Source: Trametopsis cervina
Lineage: Eukaryota > Basidiomycota > Agaricomycetes > Polyporales > Irpicaceae
Reading direction: 5' to 3'
DNA: 64,000 nucleotides
NCBI GenBank assembly: GCA_022385755.1
Contig: MU278349.1
Span: 1,798,001 to 1,862,000 of the forward strand
Position numbers and translations under genes: made by a program
In this document: positions 35,981 to 47,188 of the stretch, one piece after another
Numbering within the stretch: position 1 is the stretch's first letter
How the letters are laid out: each line of letters opens with the position of its first letter
The notes under the pieces: generated by a model
Database searches by the model: none
What the model was told of the DNA's origin: nothing
What the model saw: the letters and a program-made list of their open reading frames with translations, nothing else

Positions 35981-37205
35981 GTTTGTGAGGATAGCCAGCG
36001 TGGTCACTGGATGAGTGGATGAGTGGACGGTGGATGAGTGGATGGGCGGGCGGACGGCTGAGAGGGCTGGGAGGGGCGGGGTGAGTGGGGAGGGAGGGAG
36101 AGGGATGGAGGGGGACGGTAGTGTGGTTTTTGTAGGCATTGGGCATGGGAGGTCGGTCTCGACTTTGATTGCTCTCCAGACGACGAGACAGACGGAGAGA
36201 AGTGTCTGGACCAGCGACGGGCCAATCAGAGCGGGCGATGTTATTGGTCCAGACCCGCACCGATCTCCAAATCCGTCATCTGCCCAATCTGCGCTCGTAA
36301 CCCTGTCCCGGCCAATCAGGACGCGAGCGAGCTGCGGGCTGCGGTGTCCCCATCGTGTGCGCCGTCGTTGCGAGTGAGAGTTGCCTGCGAGGAGGACAGC
36401 GGGGGCGGGTGATGGCAGGAGGCAAGAGGAGCGGGCAACGTGGTGGGAGAACGAGTTAGACGATGGCCAGGATAGGCACTGGACGCTCGCTGCGATTGGC
36501 TCCCTGGCAGCCCGAGCGCGGCGTAATCAGCCGAGAATGGCACCATGTGACGTCACACGCGCCGGAAACGTCCATGCATTGCGTCCATTGGCTGGCTGAG
36601 CACTGACTAGTGTTGCCTGGACTGCCTCTTAGGAGAAGTGCTCGAGAGCCACGCCCGCTGAGCACGCTGCCCGTGGGTGTCTCCCTATCCCACACCCGCG
36701 TGTCATTTAAGCATATATTACCACCTGTGAGAGCACTACAGCAACGGCGGACGCATTACATCTGGTTACGTATGGACGGCAGCCCGCACTGATTCCCAAC
36801 GCTCGCCCGGGTGCCCAGCAGCGACTTAGTCACACGCTGCTCCAGTAACCAGACCAGCCCAAGAATACCCGCACCTCGCCCACTCGCCCACCCACCCACG
36901 AATAGGAAATAGCCCACCCGCGTCTGTCGCCATCGCCCAGACTCTGTGTTTGCAAAACATCTCCCATCGAGCGCGCTCTGGATTGGCCAGTCCTGGTCTG
37001 GGTGCCCAACAAGCGCGCACGGTCCGTCCCAATCAGGAAGGAAGGCCCACCTCGTCCAATCCGCGTTCAAAACGTCCCTTCTGCTTCGCGCGTCTCTCCG
37101 CGGCATCAGATCGCAGCGCCTCCCCAGCGACCAACGAATTCTGCAATTCTGCTCTGCTCTTCGGCCCTCGGACTCACCGGCGTTCGTATCCAAGTTTGGC
37201 GTACC
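35981..37205. promoter_or_regulatory. Divergent promoter with clustered CCAAT boxes and a CRE palindrome
   Basis: 1.2 kb between the small unrecognised gene and EMC10. CCAAT or ATTGG occurs at about 36222, 36243, 36312, 36494, 36587, 36982, 37029 and 37056, often extended to CCAATCAG or ATTGGCT. A perfect 12-bp palindrome TGTGACGTCACA containing a CRE/ATF core lies at about 36546-36557. The HAP complex and bZIP factors bind such sites in fungi; function here is inferred. No coding sequence is supported. Confidence 0.5.
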
Positions 37206-39764
37206 ATGTCGTTCGTCGTCCATTCGCTCCTGCTCGTCCTCGCCGCCAGCGTCGCCGCCAACGACGCGCACGCAACCAACAACCCAGACGCACTGCGCGT
37301 CCTGCACAGGATCTACCACCCCTCGCGCCCCTCCGAGCCCTTCACAGACCGCGCCGCCCTCATCCTCACCCGCTCCGCCGCCGCACACCATGCAACAGGA
37401 ACTGGCCACCATGCGTCGGGGCCCATCACCGGCGCGCACCTCGTCCCGCACGAGACGCTTCTCGCGGGCCTGAGCACCCTCGAGCAGACGTTCCAGAGCC
37501 TCGTCGCAGACCTCGGCGGCGCCCACGCCCAGGAGGTCCTCTACCAGCTCGCGCTCGAGCATCCCGGCGACACCCACTCGTCGCAGTGGCATGTGTCGTC
37601 TGTCAAGGCGGTGAGTTGCCGTTCATTATCATTACCATTGCGTGCGTTTCGTTTCTCCGTGGAATTGGAATGAGGTTCGAGAGACGGGCTGGACGAGGAT
37701 GGCTGGCTGGCTCAACGCCTATTCTCCTATCTGTGGCATGGCATCTGCATCTGCATTGTGTGCCGGGTGAACGTAGGGTGTGCTCGCGAGTCGAGAGTCG
37801 GCGAGCCCTGCGCACTGCGCAGAGACCAGGCACGAACGGACGCCCCACCTCAATCACTCTCGTCGATTATCCAGCTTTCTGTATTTCATCCCATTCCAGT
37901 CTCGCATAGTTCACGCGTACGAGAGTCGAGAGTCGGAGAGTCCGTGATTTCCTGCACAGAGACCAGGCACGAACGAACGCCGCGCCTCAATCACCGTCAG
38001 CGATCCCTTCCCGACTCTACCATCCTCATCCCGCATACCATACCAGCTTTCCGCACTCACGCATCCCCATTTCACTTCATTCCAGTTCCTTCCTCGCATT
38101 CATTCCAACTTCATCCCTTACTTTCACCCAGCCGCACCTTCCCATTCCCATTCCCATCCCATTCCCACCCCTTCAATCCTTCAATCCTCATCCACCTCAT
38201 CCTCATCACCGTCACCTAACTAACTAACCAACTCCCTCCCAGTGCCACCTACCCACAAGCACATCCGAGCACCTAACCCTCCACCTCCCCTCAACACCCT
38301 CCGCGCCCCCCTTCGCGCTCGACTACTTCCTCGCGCCCGTCCCGCACGACGGCGCGTGTCCCCGTACCGCTGCTGCTGCTCCTGAAGGCGAAGGGGAAGA
38401 AGAAGGAGAAGGACAATCGGCGGGCGCGGGGGCGTTCGCGGGCGTGGCGAGGCTGAACTCGACCGTGCGCGTCCTGGCGCCGCGCGTGCCGCCTCTGTAC
38501 GTGCTCTTTTCTTTTTCTCTTTCTTTTTCTGTCTCTTTCTGTTTCTTTCTCTGCTCCTCGTGCTTCTTGTTATTCTCGTTCTTGTTCCTTTTTGGCGTCT
38601 CCGCCCCGTGGACTGGTTTTCCCCTGTCCATCCTTCGCTCCGCGGAAGCGTCTCTTCCCGTCCGTTCTCGGTCCTCGTCTCTCAGTCCGGCGCATTCTCG
38701 ACCCCCGGGCACACCACCCTCCAGCCGAGAGTCCCACAAACTTACTCACTCACTCGCTCACCACCGGGCGCACGGAAGCACGGAAGGGCCACCGCGCATA
38801 TACACGTCGGTCAGGTCTGGCTGCGTCCAGACCCCGCCTCGCGCCCTTCTTCATCTTCGTCTTCATCTTCATCTTAGCCTTGGTCTTGGTCTCGGCGACA
38901 TCGGTGTCCCCGTGACGCACACCCGCACCCGAACTCAAAAATCCGCACTCCCATTCCGGGTGTCTGCGTGCGAGCGATTAGGCTTCTGCGGAGCTCGTTT
39001 TCCGTACGAGACGGGGCGGGGCGAGGCGCAGCTGGGCGGGTCGATGTGCGTTTCTGGGACGCGCAGCTGACTGACAGTGACAGTGCACAGTGTGCTCTCT
39101 TACAAACCAGACCGTGTGGTCCTGTGCTGCTGCTGCTGTTTATTGGACGCACGCACGCGACGGGACATAGGGACGCGTGCCTTGTGCTGTTCGATTCGAG
39201 TTCGAGTTCGAGGTGGTGCACCTGCGGCCTCCCGTCCGTCTGTCTCCTCTTCTCTCTCTCTTCTCTCTCATTCCCCCTTCCTTTGCTCCTTTCCTCTCTT
39301 CTCTTCTCTTCTCTTCCATTCTCTCTCTCTAGAAAAAGGGCCATTCCAAAAACCCCTATTGAACTCGACGCTAACCCTCCCTCTCCCCAGCCCGATCCTG
39401 AAGACCCCGCCCCCGCTAAGCCGCGAAGGCGCGCCGATCGCGCCTCCGCCCGAGAAGTCGTTCCTCCAGAAGTACTGGGTGTACATCGCCGTCGGGCTCG
39501 CCGCGCTCAGTACGTCCCATTCTCACTCTCATTCTCATTCTCGTTTTCTCGCTTTCAATTCCTATCCCTATTCTTATTCTTATTCCTGTTTCACTTCCAC
39601 CCCCTCGCTATTCCTGTTCTTATTCCTGTTCTTATCCCTATTCCTATTCCTGTTTCATTTCCACCCCCGTCCGTCATTCGGCTGTGCTGACGAACCGAAT
39701 GTCATTTTGCGTATGTGTAGCTCTGGCGCCGGGGCCTTCGGAGGAGGAGGGACAGGGGAAGTAA
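37206..39764 (+). CDS. EMC10: ER membrane protein complex subunit 10, intact right-arm copy
   Basis: 273-residue protein from exons 37206-37610, 38243-38496, 39391-39509 and 39721-39764; the sum is divisible by three. A signal peptide (MSFVVHSLLLVLAASVAAND) is followed by a lumenal domain (LEQTFQSLVADLG, ALEHPGDTHSSQWHVSSVKA, ALDYFLAPVPHDG, NSTVRVLAPRVPP). One membrane segment follows the FLQKYWVYI signature, and a short acidic tail ([10 protein letters not shown]) ends the protein. This layout fits EMC10, a lumenal/anchored subunit of the EMC insertase. The introns are very large for this genome: 632, 894 and 211 nt, CT-rich and repeat-laden. A pseudogene copy lies in the left arm. The start and signal peptide are outside the duplicated segment. 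Confidence 0.85.
37770..38065 (+). repeat. Diverged tandem duplication in EMC10 intron 1
   Basis: Two units of about 140 bp, at roughly 37780-37910 and 37915-38060. Both contain GAGTCGAGAGTCGG, then CAGAGACCAGGCACGAACG, then CGCCTCAATCA-type and CCAGCTTTC blocks. The left arm has matching sequence on the other strand (about 25670-25900). Confidence 0.7.
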
Positions 39765-40121
39765 AAGGAGTTTGCGCGTGTGGGCGATGGCGGTTTCTGT
39801 GCTGTTCTGGTATACTACATGCGATCGATCGTGTGTCGCCGTTGTAATATCATGTCATATCAGCATCGTTCAGCGTATGGTACTCAGCCTGAGCGCGGAC
39901 GGAGTCGACGTTGTGTCCCTCACGTTCAGAACAATGTCACGGGCGATCGACAGGCATTGAGAGTCCAAGTACAGCCTGACGAGCACACGTCGACCATTCT
40001 TCATTCTCGAAGCCGCGATACACGTCTCTGCAAACCGAGAGAACAGATACTAGTCCAACTGACTGCCATGTATTTCGTCGGTACGAATGCTTGGTACACA
40101 TCGATCGTTTATCCTATCTAC

Positions 40122-40159
40122 ACCACGCCTCGTCCTCAACACCACGCCTCGTCCTCAGC
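40122..40159. repeat. 19-bp tandem duplication present only in the right arm
   Basis: ACCACGCCTCGTCCTCAAC followed by the same unit with one change, downstream of the right FunK1 copy. The left arm has a single unit, so the duplication arose after the arms formed, or one unit was lost on the left. Confidence 0.8.
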
Positions 40160-40196
40160 ATCACAAACCGTACTATCGTCCCTGCCACGTGCACCT

Positions 40197-42645
40197 TTAC
40201 GCATGATCATCGCCGTGTTCGCCAATTGAGTGGAGAGATCGCGAGTCAACTTTCCGTTTTTTCTGTTTGCGCTCTTCGACGTGCAAAGAATCGACACTCG
40301 GGCGTTTGGAAATTGTATCGGTGGGTTGGACGTCCTCGAAACAGGATAGGCCATAGAATTGGTCGAAAGTCTTGTCTTTGAAGCTTATCGAGTCCTCGTA
40401 GTCCGACAGCACGTCTTGAAAGACGTCTAGCACTGCGACGTGCGTGGCAAGCGGAAGCCTCTGGGGCTTGGGAGGGTCAACAAACCGTAGACCTCTGTTC
40501 TTCCAAGAGGATGGCACTGAGGATGGAACCGGTCCGATGTCGAGCTTCGGAGGGCCGTACTTCTCCAACTCCTGAAAATCAATCGTGTCGTAGTGGTCCC
40601 TGGCGAGGTCGTAAAGCTTCTTTAAGACTACCGCAAGCGGGCTGTTGGAGAGGCGCAATTTCGCAAGCGGCCTAGCGGACTCTATATGTCTTTGTTTTAT
40701 GAGACCGCCAGTCACAGAGCCATCTGCGTTCTCGCATTCTTCGTAAAAAAAGCCTTGAAGATCTGTAGACAGGGTTCCATTGCCACCATTAAGCGTGTGG
40801 ATTGCGGCCAGCTCTGTGCTTGTCGGGGAACTTCGAGGGCTAAGGGAGTGTGAATGGAAACGCAGAGCACAATGTTCAAGCACGTAGAGGAATGACTCAA
40901 GGTCATCCGACACCGCAACCGGCTTCCGGGGATACTGCAGTGACAGCCACGACATGTACGCCCAGGTGCCCTACAAAGCTTAACATCAGCTCCATCACCC
41001 CCAACAAGAACCCATGGACATACAGATCGTCCACCTGGCTGTGTAGCCTCGAGCTTCATGTCCTCCTTATATTTGCACAGATCCCAATCCATCAACAGGC
41101 CCTTTCGCTTCCCAGGTTCTTCGGTATCAGATATCATGATATTGGCCACACTGATATCCCGGTGCAAAACACCAGCCTCCCAAGCTTCTTTGTGCGCTGC
41201 CAAAAAGGATCAACCATCCTTTCTCGTCACAGCTGATGCCACACATACCTTGTATCGCATCGTTGACTACCGAGATCAGCTCGTAGGACCCAAAATAATC
41301 CTCGAGCGGACATGCAAGCTCAGCCAGTACAAGCCGACCGTGTATCCTCTCTAGCGGTCGCGGCCCCGTTGCGGACTGAATATATGTCTGGGTCAGAGTA
41401 TGTTGGGAGGCGTTGTTATACAAAACATCTCCTCCAGCGATAGCTGTCGCAATATTAGGCACCCCCCGACGATTCAATAACGCATAGGTATCCAGTTCCC
41501 GACGAATCTTCTGCGAGTTGGGCCGCCAGAAGTCCTTATAAAAGACGAGCCTGTTCCTGCTTTGATCATACGCCGCGAACCCTCTCGTAGCTCTGCCGGT
41601 CAGCGATGCTACACGTGTCATCGCCTTCCCGACGAAGAACGCCCGATGCTCTGCGGAAGATTTGCTCGGTGCACCAGAGGATGCGACTGGCTGGCAGAGG
41701 ATCTACACGGCACGCTATGAGTACGTTGTGCTCGCAAGACGCCGCACTCAAGCTCACCTTGTATATCGGAAAGCTGGTGGTGTCAGCAAAGATCTCCTTG
41801 TGACATTTACGTGCCCAGTCGGTAGCTGGCTCAAAGTCTCGAAACCGCCGGAATTCGTCGCTGTCTTCTTCCACTGGGATCGCCGTAGGGTCGCGCCCTC
41901 GCTGTTCTGGGGTCATCTGAGCAAACCGATGAATGAAGTCGAGAAGTTGTTCGGGATGCGCGAGCAGGTCAATTGATTCGGAGACTAACACCCCCGCACG
42001 ATCCCATCGGAGTAACCGCGCATGAGAGCGCGTCATACAGACCATGTACAGGTGCGTCCGGTGCTGGTGGTGCATTATTTGCGTTGCATATCGGATGAGC
42101 TGCGCGCGTGCCTTCTTCCCTTTGATAGAGTCGCGCAGTAAGTCTTTGTCGAAGCTGAAGCCGCCATCGAGATGGCTATACTTGACCTCGATCAGTAGTT
42201 CCACCCAAGCGTATGCCATACCAGCCCGATACGGTTTCCGCGGGTCTTTCACCGTAGTATTGCCCTTGTATTCGTATGCCTTCTGTGCGGCGAGAATATC
42301 CTTGCGGTATGCCACAATGTGCGGCTTACCATCGTGAACCTGGCCTTCTTGCCATTCTGCACAGTCCTTGAAGGTCAAGTCGTTCTTGGACAACTTGAGT
42401 GTCTTCTCCAGAGTCTCACACTACGAGGCAATGAAATTAGACTAGCTTGATCATGTATAAGCTTCTGTACACACCAAGATCGGGTACATCGCTGTTTCTC
42501 TCCGGCATTCCTTTCTAGAAAAGCCCTGGAAGTCTCCAGCTTTGCTTTTGTCGACGTCGCTCAGACACTTTGTGTCTGGAGGTAGAAGGTCCATAAAGGT
42601 TTTGTAATCTACGGAGACAAACAATCGACCCATTTCTTCCACCAC
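40197..42645 (-). CDS. FunK1-type protein kinase, right-arm copy with damaged 5' end
   Basis: Inverted paralogue of 20762-23512. The four 3' exons keep open frames and the same introns, including the kinase core (HRDISVANIMI, MDWDLCKY, GTWAYMSW) and the basic tail. The 5' end differs. A deletion of roughly 35-40 nt removed the ATG used by the left copy, about 100 nt of the acidic region is missing, and a frame stop (TGA) lies just before the segment aligning to the left protein. No in-frame ATG remains upstream of the conserved start; the first is the Met of VVEEMGRLF near 42630. It may be transcribed (TATAAAA at 42901-42895) and use that Met or an extra intron, or be a young pseudogene. The given start marks where alignment with VVKEM begins. 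Confidence 0.65.
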
Positions 42646-42708
42646 CTTCGTGCTGTAGTGGTGGGTTGTTGATGCTCTGGCCGCCTGTTTGAACGTTGGC
42701 CAGACCTT

Positions 42709-42725
42709 GTTGCTGACTCAGCAAC
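42709..42725. other. 17-bp perfect palindrome in the 5' part of the right FunK1 copy
   Basis: GTTGCTGACTCAGCAAC: 8-bp perfect arms around one base, with an AP-1-like TGACTCA core. It lies in extra sequence absent from the left copy, next to the frame stop. Confidence 0.7.
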
Positions 42726-43130
42726 AACGTCTCGTCAACGTCACGGGTAAGGTAGTAGATCAGAGGTGAGGCGGGGTCCTCGTTCAGTGTCAAATCCATA
42801 CACTGACTCCCTCTGTCGGGAATTGAGCTAGCTGGAGAAGAAAGAGTGGCGAAAGGAGATGACTCGCACCGACTCGTCGCTGCAATGTAGCGCATTTTAT
42901 AGCGCCTTGTTAGCGGAGAGCTATATAGGACGTGTTTTGCCTCAAATCGCCTTTTTGGGCCTGCATTCGTGCTCTCTCATTGGTTCATTCCGGCCCCTCC
43001 CTTTCCCGCTTGCTTGGCTTGCGCGCGCACTCCCGCGGTCTTGCAAGGGTCACCCATCGTCGTGCAGCTCGACCGCGAGGGCTACTCTCTTGATACTCTC
43101 TATCCATATTCTTCCACGTGTGCATGCGAG

Positions 43131-45420
43131 ATGGTTAACGTATTTCCTGCACAAGCCCTCGCACGACCAGCGGCCCCTTGGACTTCACGCTTATGGCGTC
43201 CGTCACATCATGCTCACAAATGGACCAGGACCGTTCAAACCCGCGCCCGGTATGACTTCACCCCACGAGACGACGCGAATCCCGAGCAAGTTTACGAGCC
43301 TCCAACGAGTGTAGCGACACCACGGCAGGTATGGGGTCCACCCTTAACAGATCATAGCAGGAGCGCTATTAACTCTGTCTTTGTTACAGTTGGTTCGATA
43401 CCTTGACGAATTCGTGGTGGGGCAGGAGAATGCCAAAAAGGTTCTCTCGGTGGCGTGCGTACATGTTATGTACTGTGGTCTTTCCATACTCAAAGTCATC
43501 GTCCAGCGTATTTAATCATTATAACCGAGTGCGTGCCAACCTTGCTGCTATGGTCGACGAGGGACCGGACGTGGAATGGACGCCGCGAGAGGATCGTGAG
43601 GGCATGCACACAGGAATACTACGTGCAGGCAAACTGACGTCGCCGGCAGCACAATCTGGCGTCGCCGCTGCCAGATTACACCCCCATCCTCACCGGATAA
43701 ATGCCACAGGCATGCCATTACAATCGCGGCAGCCAATCCCTCTATTTGAGAAGAGCAACGTTCTTGTGATGTGCGTCCATGAGATTATTATGCAAGCCAT
43801 CACCATTATATTGATACTCCCCGCAGAGGACCAACCGGCTCAGGCAAGACACTTCTTGCTAAGACTCTAGCAGCAGTCTTGGACGTGCCATTCTCTGTCA
43901 GTGACGCGACATCATTCACTCAGGTACGAGTTATACGTGTATGTATACACGTATCGCGATTTTCATTGTGCCTTATCAGGCAGGATGTCAGTACCAAAAT
44001 TTACCGCTGAATCTGAATTAACCTCAAGTAGACGTAGGAGATGACGTTGAGACCTGCATTCAACGCTTGGTAATAGTCTCCCCCCACATTCAACTTCACG
44101 AGGCTGATATCAAGCTACAGCTTCAGGCCTCAAATTGGGATCCATATCGTGCGAGGTATGCGTGTCTCTTTCAATGCATATTCGGACCGTTGACCACGGC
44201 CTTAGTATGGGAATTGTCTACATTGACGAGATTGACAAGATTGCTCGCAAGAGTGGAAGTTCTGGAACGGAAAGCACCCGCGATGTAGGCGGCGAAGGTG
44301 TACAGCAATCCTTACTTCGTATGATGGAAGGCTCGGTCGTCACCGTACAAGCGAAGGGTACAGCACCAGAAGCCCCACCCACAATTAGTGAAGGTCGGCC
44401 AAGAACAGGGGCGCAACGAGGCCTAAGTATGGCTCGTATGTCTATTCCCTTACTCCATACCGAAAGCTCTGGAGTTCACATGTCACAGCAAAACCTGACT
44501 CGTATTCTATCGACACCTCCAATGTCTTGTTTATATTGAGTGGAGCTTTCGTAGGCCTGGATAATGTCATCAAGCGACGCGTGGCGAAGGGTGTAAGTTT
44601 CCGAACTAACTACCACTGTTCTGTTGACGTAGTTGAAGTCGATAGGTTTTACGGCACCCTTGAATTCATCAAGCAAGGACGACAATTCAACCGGGTTCTT
44701 ACCCTTCTTCACACCAAATAAGGATCATCCTCCCTCTCACATGCTAGACATGATTGAGCCTGGAGGTACGTTTCGGATGTCCACCCGCTGAATCCTTCAG
44801 GCTGACAATCTACCCCACTAAGACCTCGTGAGATACGGCTTCATACCCGAATTCATCTCCAGGCTACCCTCAATAACCACACTAGCTCCATTAACTCCGA
44901 AAGACCTGCGTAGAATCCTCACAGAAGTGCGAGGGTCGCTGATTTCTCAGTATACGGCGCTTTTTGGATATTCTGGTGTCGAGATTAGGTTCTCTAGTGG
45001 CGCACTGGATGCGATATGTCTGAAAGCCGCTGAGAGGGGTGGAGGGGCACGGGGACTGAGGGGCATTATGGTAAGGCCCTTTGTCTCAGCCTGTGCAAAC
45101 GGATGGCCGAACTAACACTGTTTGCAGGAAACTATCTTATTGGAACCGATGTATGAAGTGCCGTAAGTCTTCAGAATTTGTTCTACATGGCAATATTGAC
45201 CCAACCGTGTGTGGCAGGGGATCGGTATGTGCACACCATTTCCTGATATGCCTCTACTGAATCTTATGTCACAATGACGCAGACTATTCGACATGTTCTT
45301 GTCACGGAACGAGTTGTGCAGGGTCTGGATTCTCCCGGGTACTGGACGAAGGGTGATGCGCCAGGGTTTTGGGCAGCATGCACGGAAGAGGAAGAACTAC
45401 GGCCGGGTCAAGGTATATAA
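43131..45420 (+). CDS. Mitochondrial ClpX-type AAA+ unfoldase
   Basis: ATPase that unfolds mitochondrial proteins, alone or for ClpP. The start at 43131 gives an Arg/Ala-rich presequence ([20 protein letters not shown]), consistent with mitochondrial import. Then come [20 protein letters not shown] and [12 protein letters not shown], Walker [13 protein letters not shown], the pore loop AGYVGDDVE, Walker [17 protein letters not shown], the segment [20 protein letters not shown], sensor 1 [14 protein letters not shown], and [12 protein letters not shown] with the sensor 2 region ARGLRGIM. The zinc-binding domain of bacterial ClpX is absent, as in fungal homologues. At least ten small introns are present. 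The one at 43987-44031 (45 nt) splits the Tyr codon of the GYVG pore loop; only the acceptor ending CAAGTAG restores that motif. The gene is convergent with the JMJD7-like gene. Confidence 0.92.
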
Positions 45421-45572
45421 CACATGTATATATTTCTCCATGCGGCTTGTATACTATCAAGGGTTTGAAGAGGATACATGGATAATACTTTTGACGGAGA
45501 GAGAGATTACAAGGTGATCTTTGAACTAGAGGGCTGTAAACTTTGCTACCTTCGCAAAGCACTAAGAGCGAA

Positions 45573-46984
45573 TTACTCTTCGTCTTCTTCAGCCTCCTCA
45601 TCATCATCAGATTCACCATCCACGAAATCATCGCCCTCGTTCCCAGGCAATGGTGAAGCACCGCTCGCGCCTCCACGTAGTAGATTAAGCCATACCCATG
45701 ACATCCCTCTACTTTCCATGTCGTACCAATAATTCACGGCTATCGTCATCTCTGTCTGACGAACATAATGCCACCAACCAGCCGGAAGGTAGAGTGTTTC
45801 GCCTTCGTTGACTGTGATCGTGATTGGGTGTGCATCAGGCGAGAGGGATGATGAGTCGGTAGGGTCGAGGATCGAAGACCACCGGACGGGGGGAGCTGAT
45901 GATTCGGACGGGATGAGAACCAGTTCGCCGTCTTCGCCTAAGCGTGCGTATGTCGCATGTGGATAAATTCTCTCTAGAGAATGTGGGTCAATATATGTGG
46001 AAGAACTTGGTGTATGGAGAGCAAACCTTCCAGACACCACGCTTCTACTGGTGCGAATAGTGTGAAGGTTTTGGAGCCTCGAATGACGGAATATATATTT
46101 TCATAAGGATCTAGCATATTCCTCTAGTTATTACCGGAAAGGTGATGCTGCAAGCACCAACGTACCACTGTGGATACTGGTGACACTCTGGCCATTGCCT
46201 ATCCAAAGGTTCACTGCCTCCGGCGTGTTTCCTACGCTTCAATGTGAGTCTCATTGCAGATCTAGCAGTGACAGTAGAAATACCTAAAGCTGCAGTACAG
46301 AATGGTAGGTCTTTTGATACATCGGACAGAATTGCGTCAAACTCAGAGGGTACTTCTCTGCTTGCCGAAAATAAATTGCCGTCCTGAGATTGCAGATATA
46401 AGACCTCCGAGTTGTGGGCTATACTCGCGTAAATAGTAGAGCCTTTGGAGAGTGTCTCAGGTAGCCTGACCGTTTTCGCCCGCAGATAATTTGGCAAGGA
46501 ACTCGGCCATCGTCATGTGTTCCGCAAGGGGTTCTGCGAAGTAAAGCCTGCCGTCAGGTCCTTGCGTAATGGCATCCGCGCGACTTGTAGTTTTTTCAAT
46601 GAGGCTTCAATGAGGACAACATGTAACCTACCCATTTGGTGTCACAGCGACCGAGATCAGCGTATCACCACAGGTCTTTGAGAGATACTCATTGTCCCAT
46701 CGAGCTGTTGCTTTGGGAACCGCGCAATCTGCATAACATTGAATTTCACAGTTCACGGCGTGTATCCTGCCTTTGCTGTACCTTGAATGAGTACCGGTCT
46801 ACCTACGCGCACAAGTTGAGCAAATTCAAGTGCGGTCGGTATAGCGTCCAGTGTGTCGAACTGCGACCCATTGAGATCTAACACAAAGCTGAGAACTCGA
46901 GAATATTCAGTAGTCGCTGAATCAGGACATACCATAGTATTCATCTGAGATCCACTTCAAGAGCTCATTATGTGTGTTACTCAT
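45573..46984 (-). CDS. JMJD7-like JmjC lysyl hydroxylase
   Basis: Fe(II)/2-oxoglutarate-dependent hydroxylase; human JMJD7 hydroxylates lysines of the GTPases DRG1/2, so that target is inferred. The start at 46984 gives MSNTHNELLKWISDEYY, then FAQLVRVGRPVLIQG and DTLISVAVTPNGRADAI. The iron site is visible: LWIGNGQSVTSIHS spliced to DPYENIYSVI (HxD), and the distal His in LYLPAGWWHYV. The 2-oxoglutarate Lys is in RGSKTFTLF. The family block YPHATYAR follows a 56-nt intron. An acidic tail (DDDEEAEEDEE) ends the protein at 45575-45573. Several introns are present. It is divergent from ELG1 with 204 bp between start codons. Confidence 0.85.
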
Positions 46985-47073
46985 CTTTGCGACTGCTGCA
47001 GATATTTTGCCACTTCTGAAGAGTATTTGACAAGTGCCGATTGGCTCACGGCCAACTTTGTGCTAGACGCCTG

Positions 47074-47106
47074 ACGCGTCGAGATTCAAATGTCAGATCG
47101 ACGCGT
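47074..47106. promoter_or_regulatory. Two MCB-type ACGCGT hexamers in the JMJD7-like/ELG1 divergent promoter
   Basis: ACGCGT at 47074-47079 and 47101-47106, 27 bp apart and 83-115 bp upstream of the ELG1 start. This is the same arrangement as upstream of POLD3. Confidence 0.45.
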
Positions 47107-47188
47107 CCCGTTCTGAACCACAGCACGACCGTCATTCTCACTTTCCCGCTCTATCGCGTGCTTATTCGTGTACTGTACTCCTAATGCT

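Larger units (their letters stand above)
37520..42905 (-). repeat. Right arm of the large inverted duplication
   Basis: Reverse-complement partner of 20700-26135. It starts inside EMC10 exon 1 (about 37520) and ends just outside the FunK1 TATA box (42895-42901). EMC10 is intact in this arm because its 5' end lies beyond the arm boundary. Confidence 0.85.

Noticed and set aside
36756..37600. Minus-strand open frame covering the EMC10 5' region
   Set aside because: It is antisense to EMC10 exon 1 and its promoter, with no domain and Gly/Arg-rich content typical of GC-rich shadows.
43981..44040. A degenerate ClpX pore loop reading AGLDVGDD
   Set aside because: It arises only with the CTCAAG acceptor. 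Using the TAG acceptor 3 nt downstream restores the canonical GYVG, which is far more likely.
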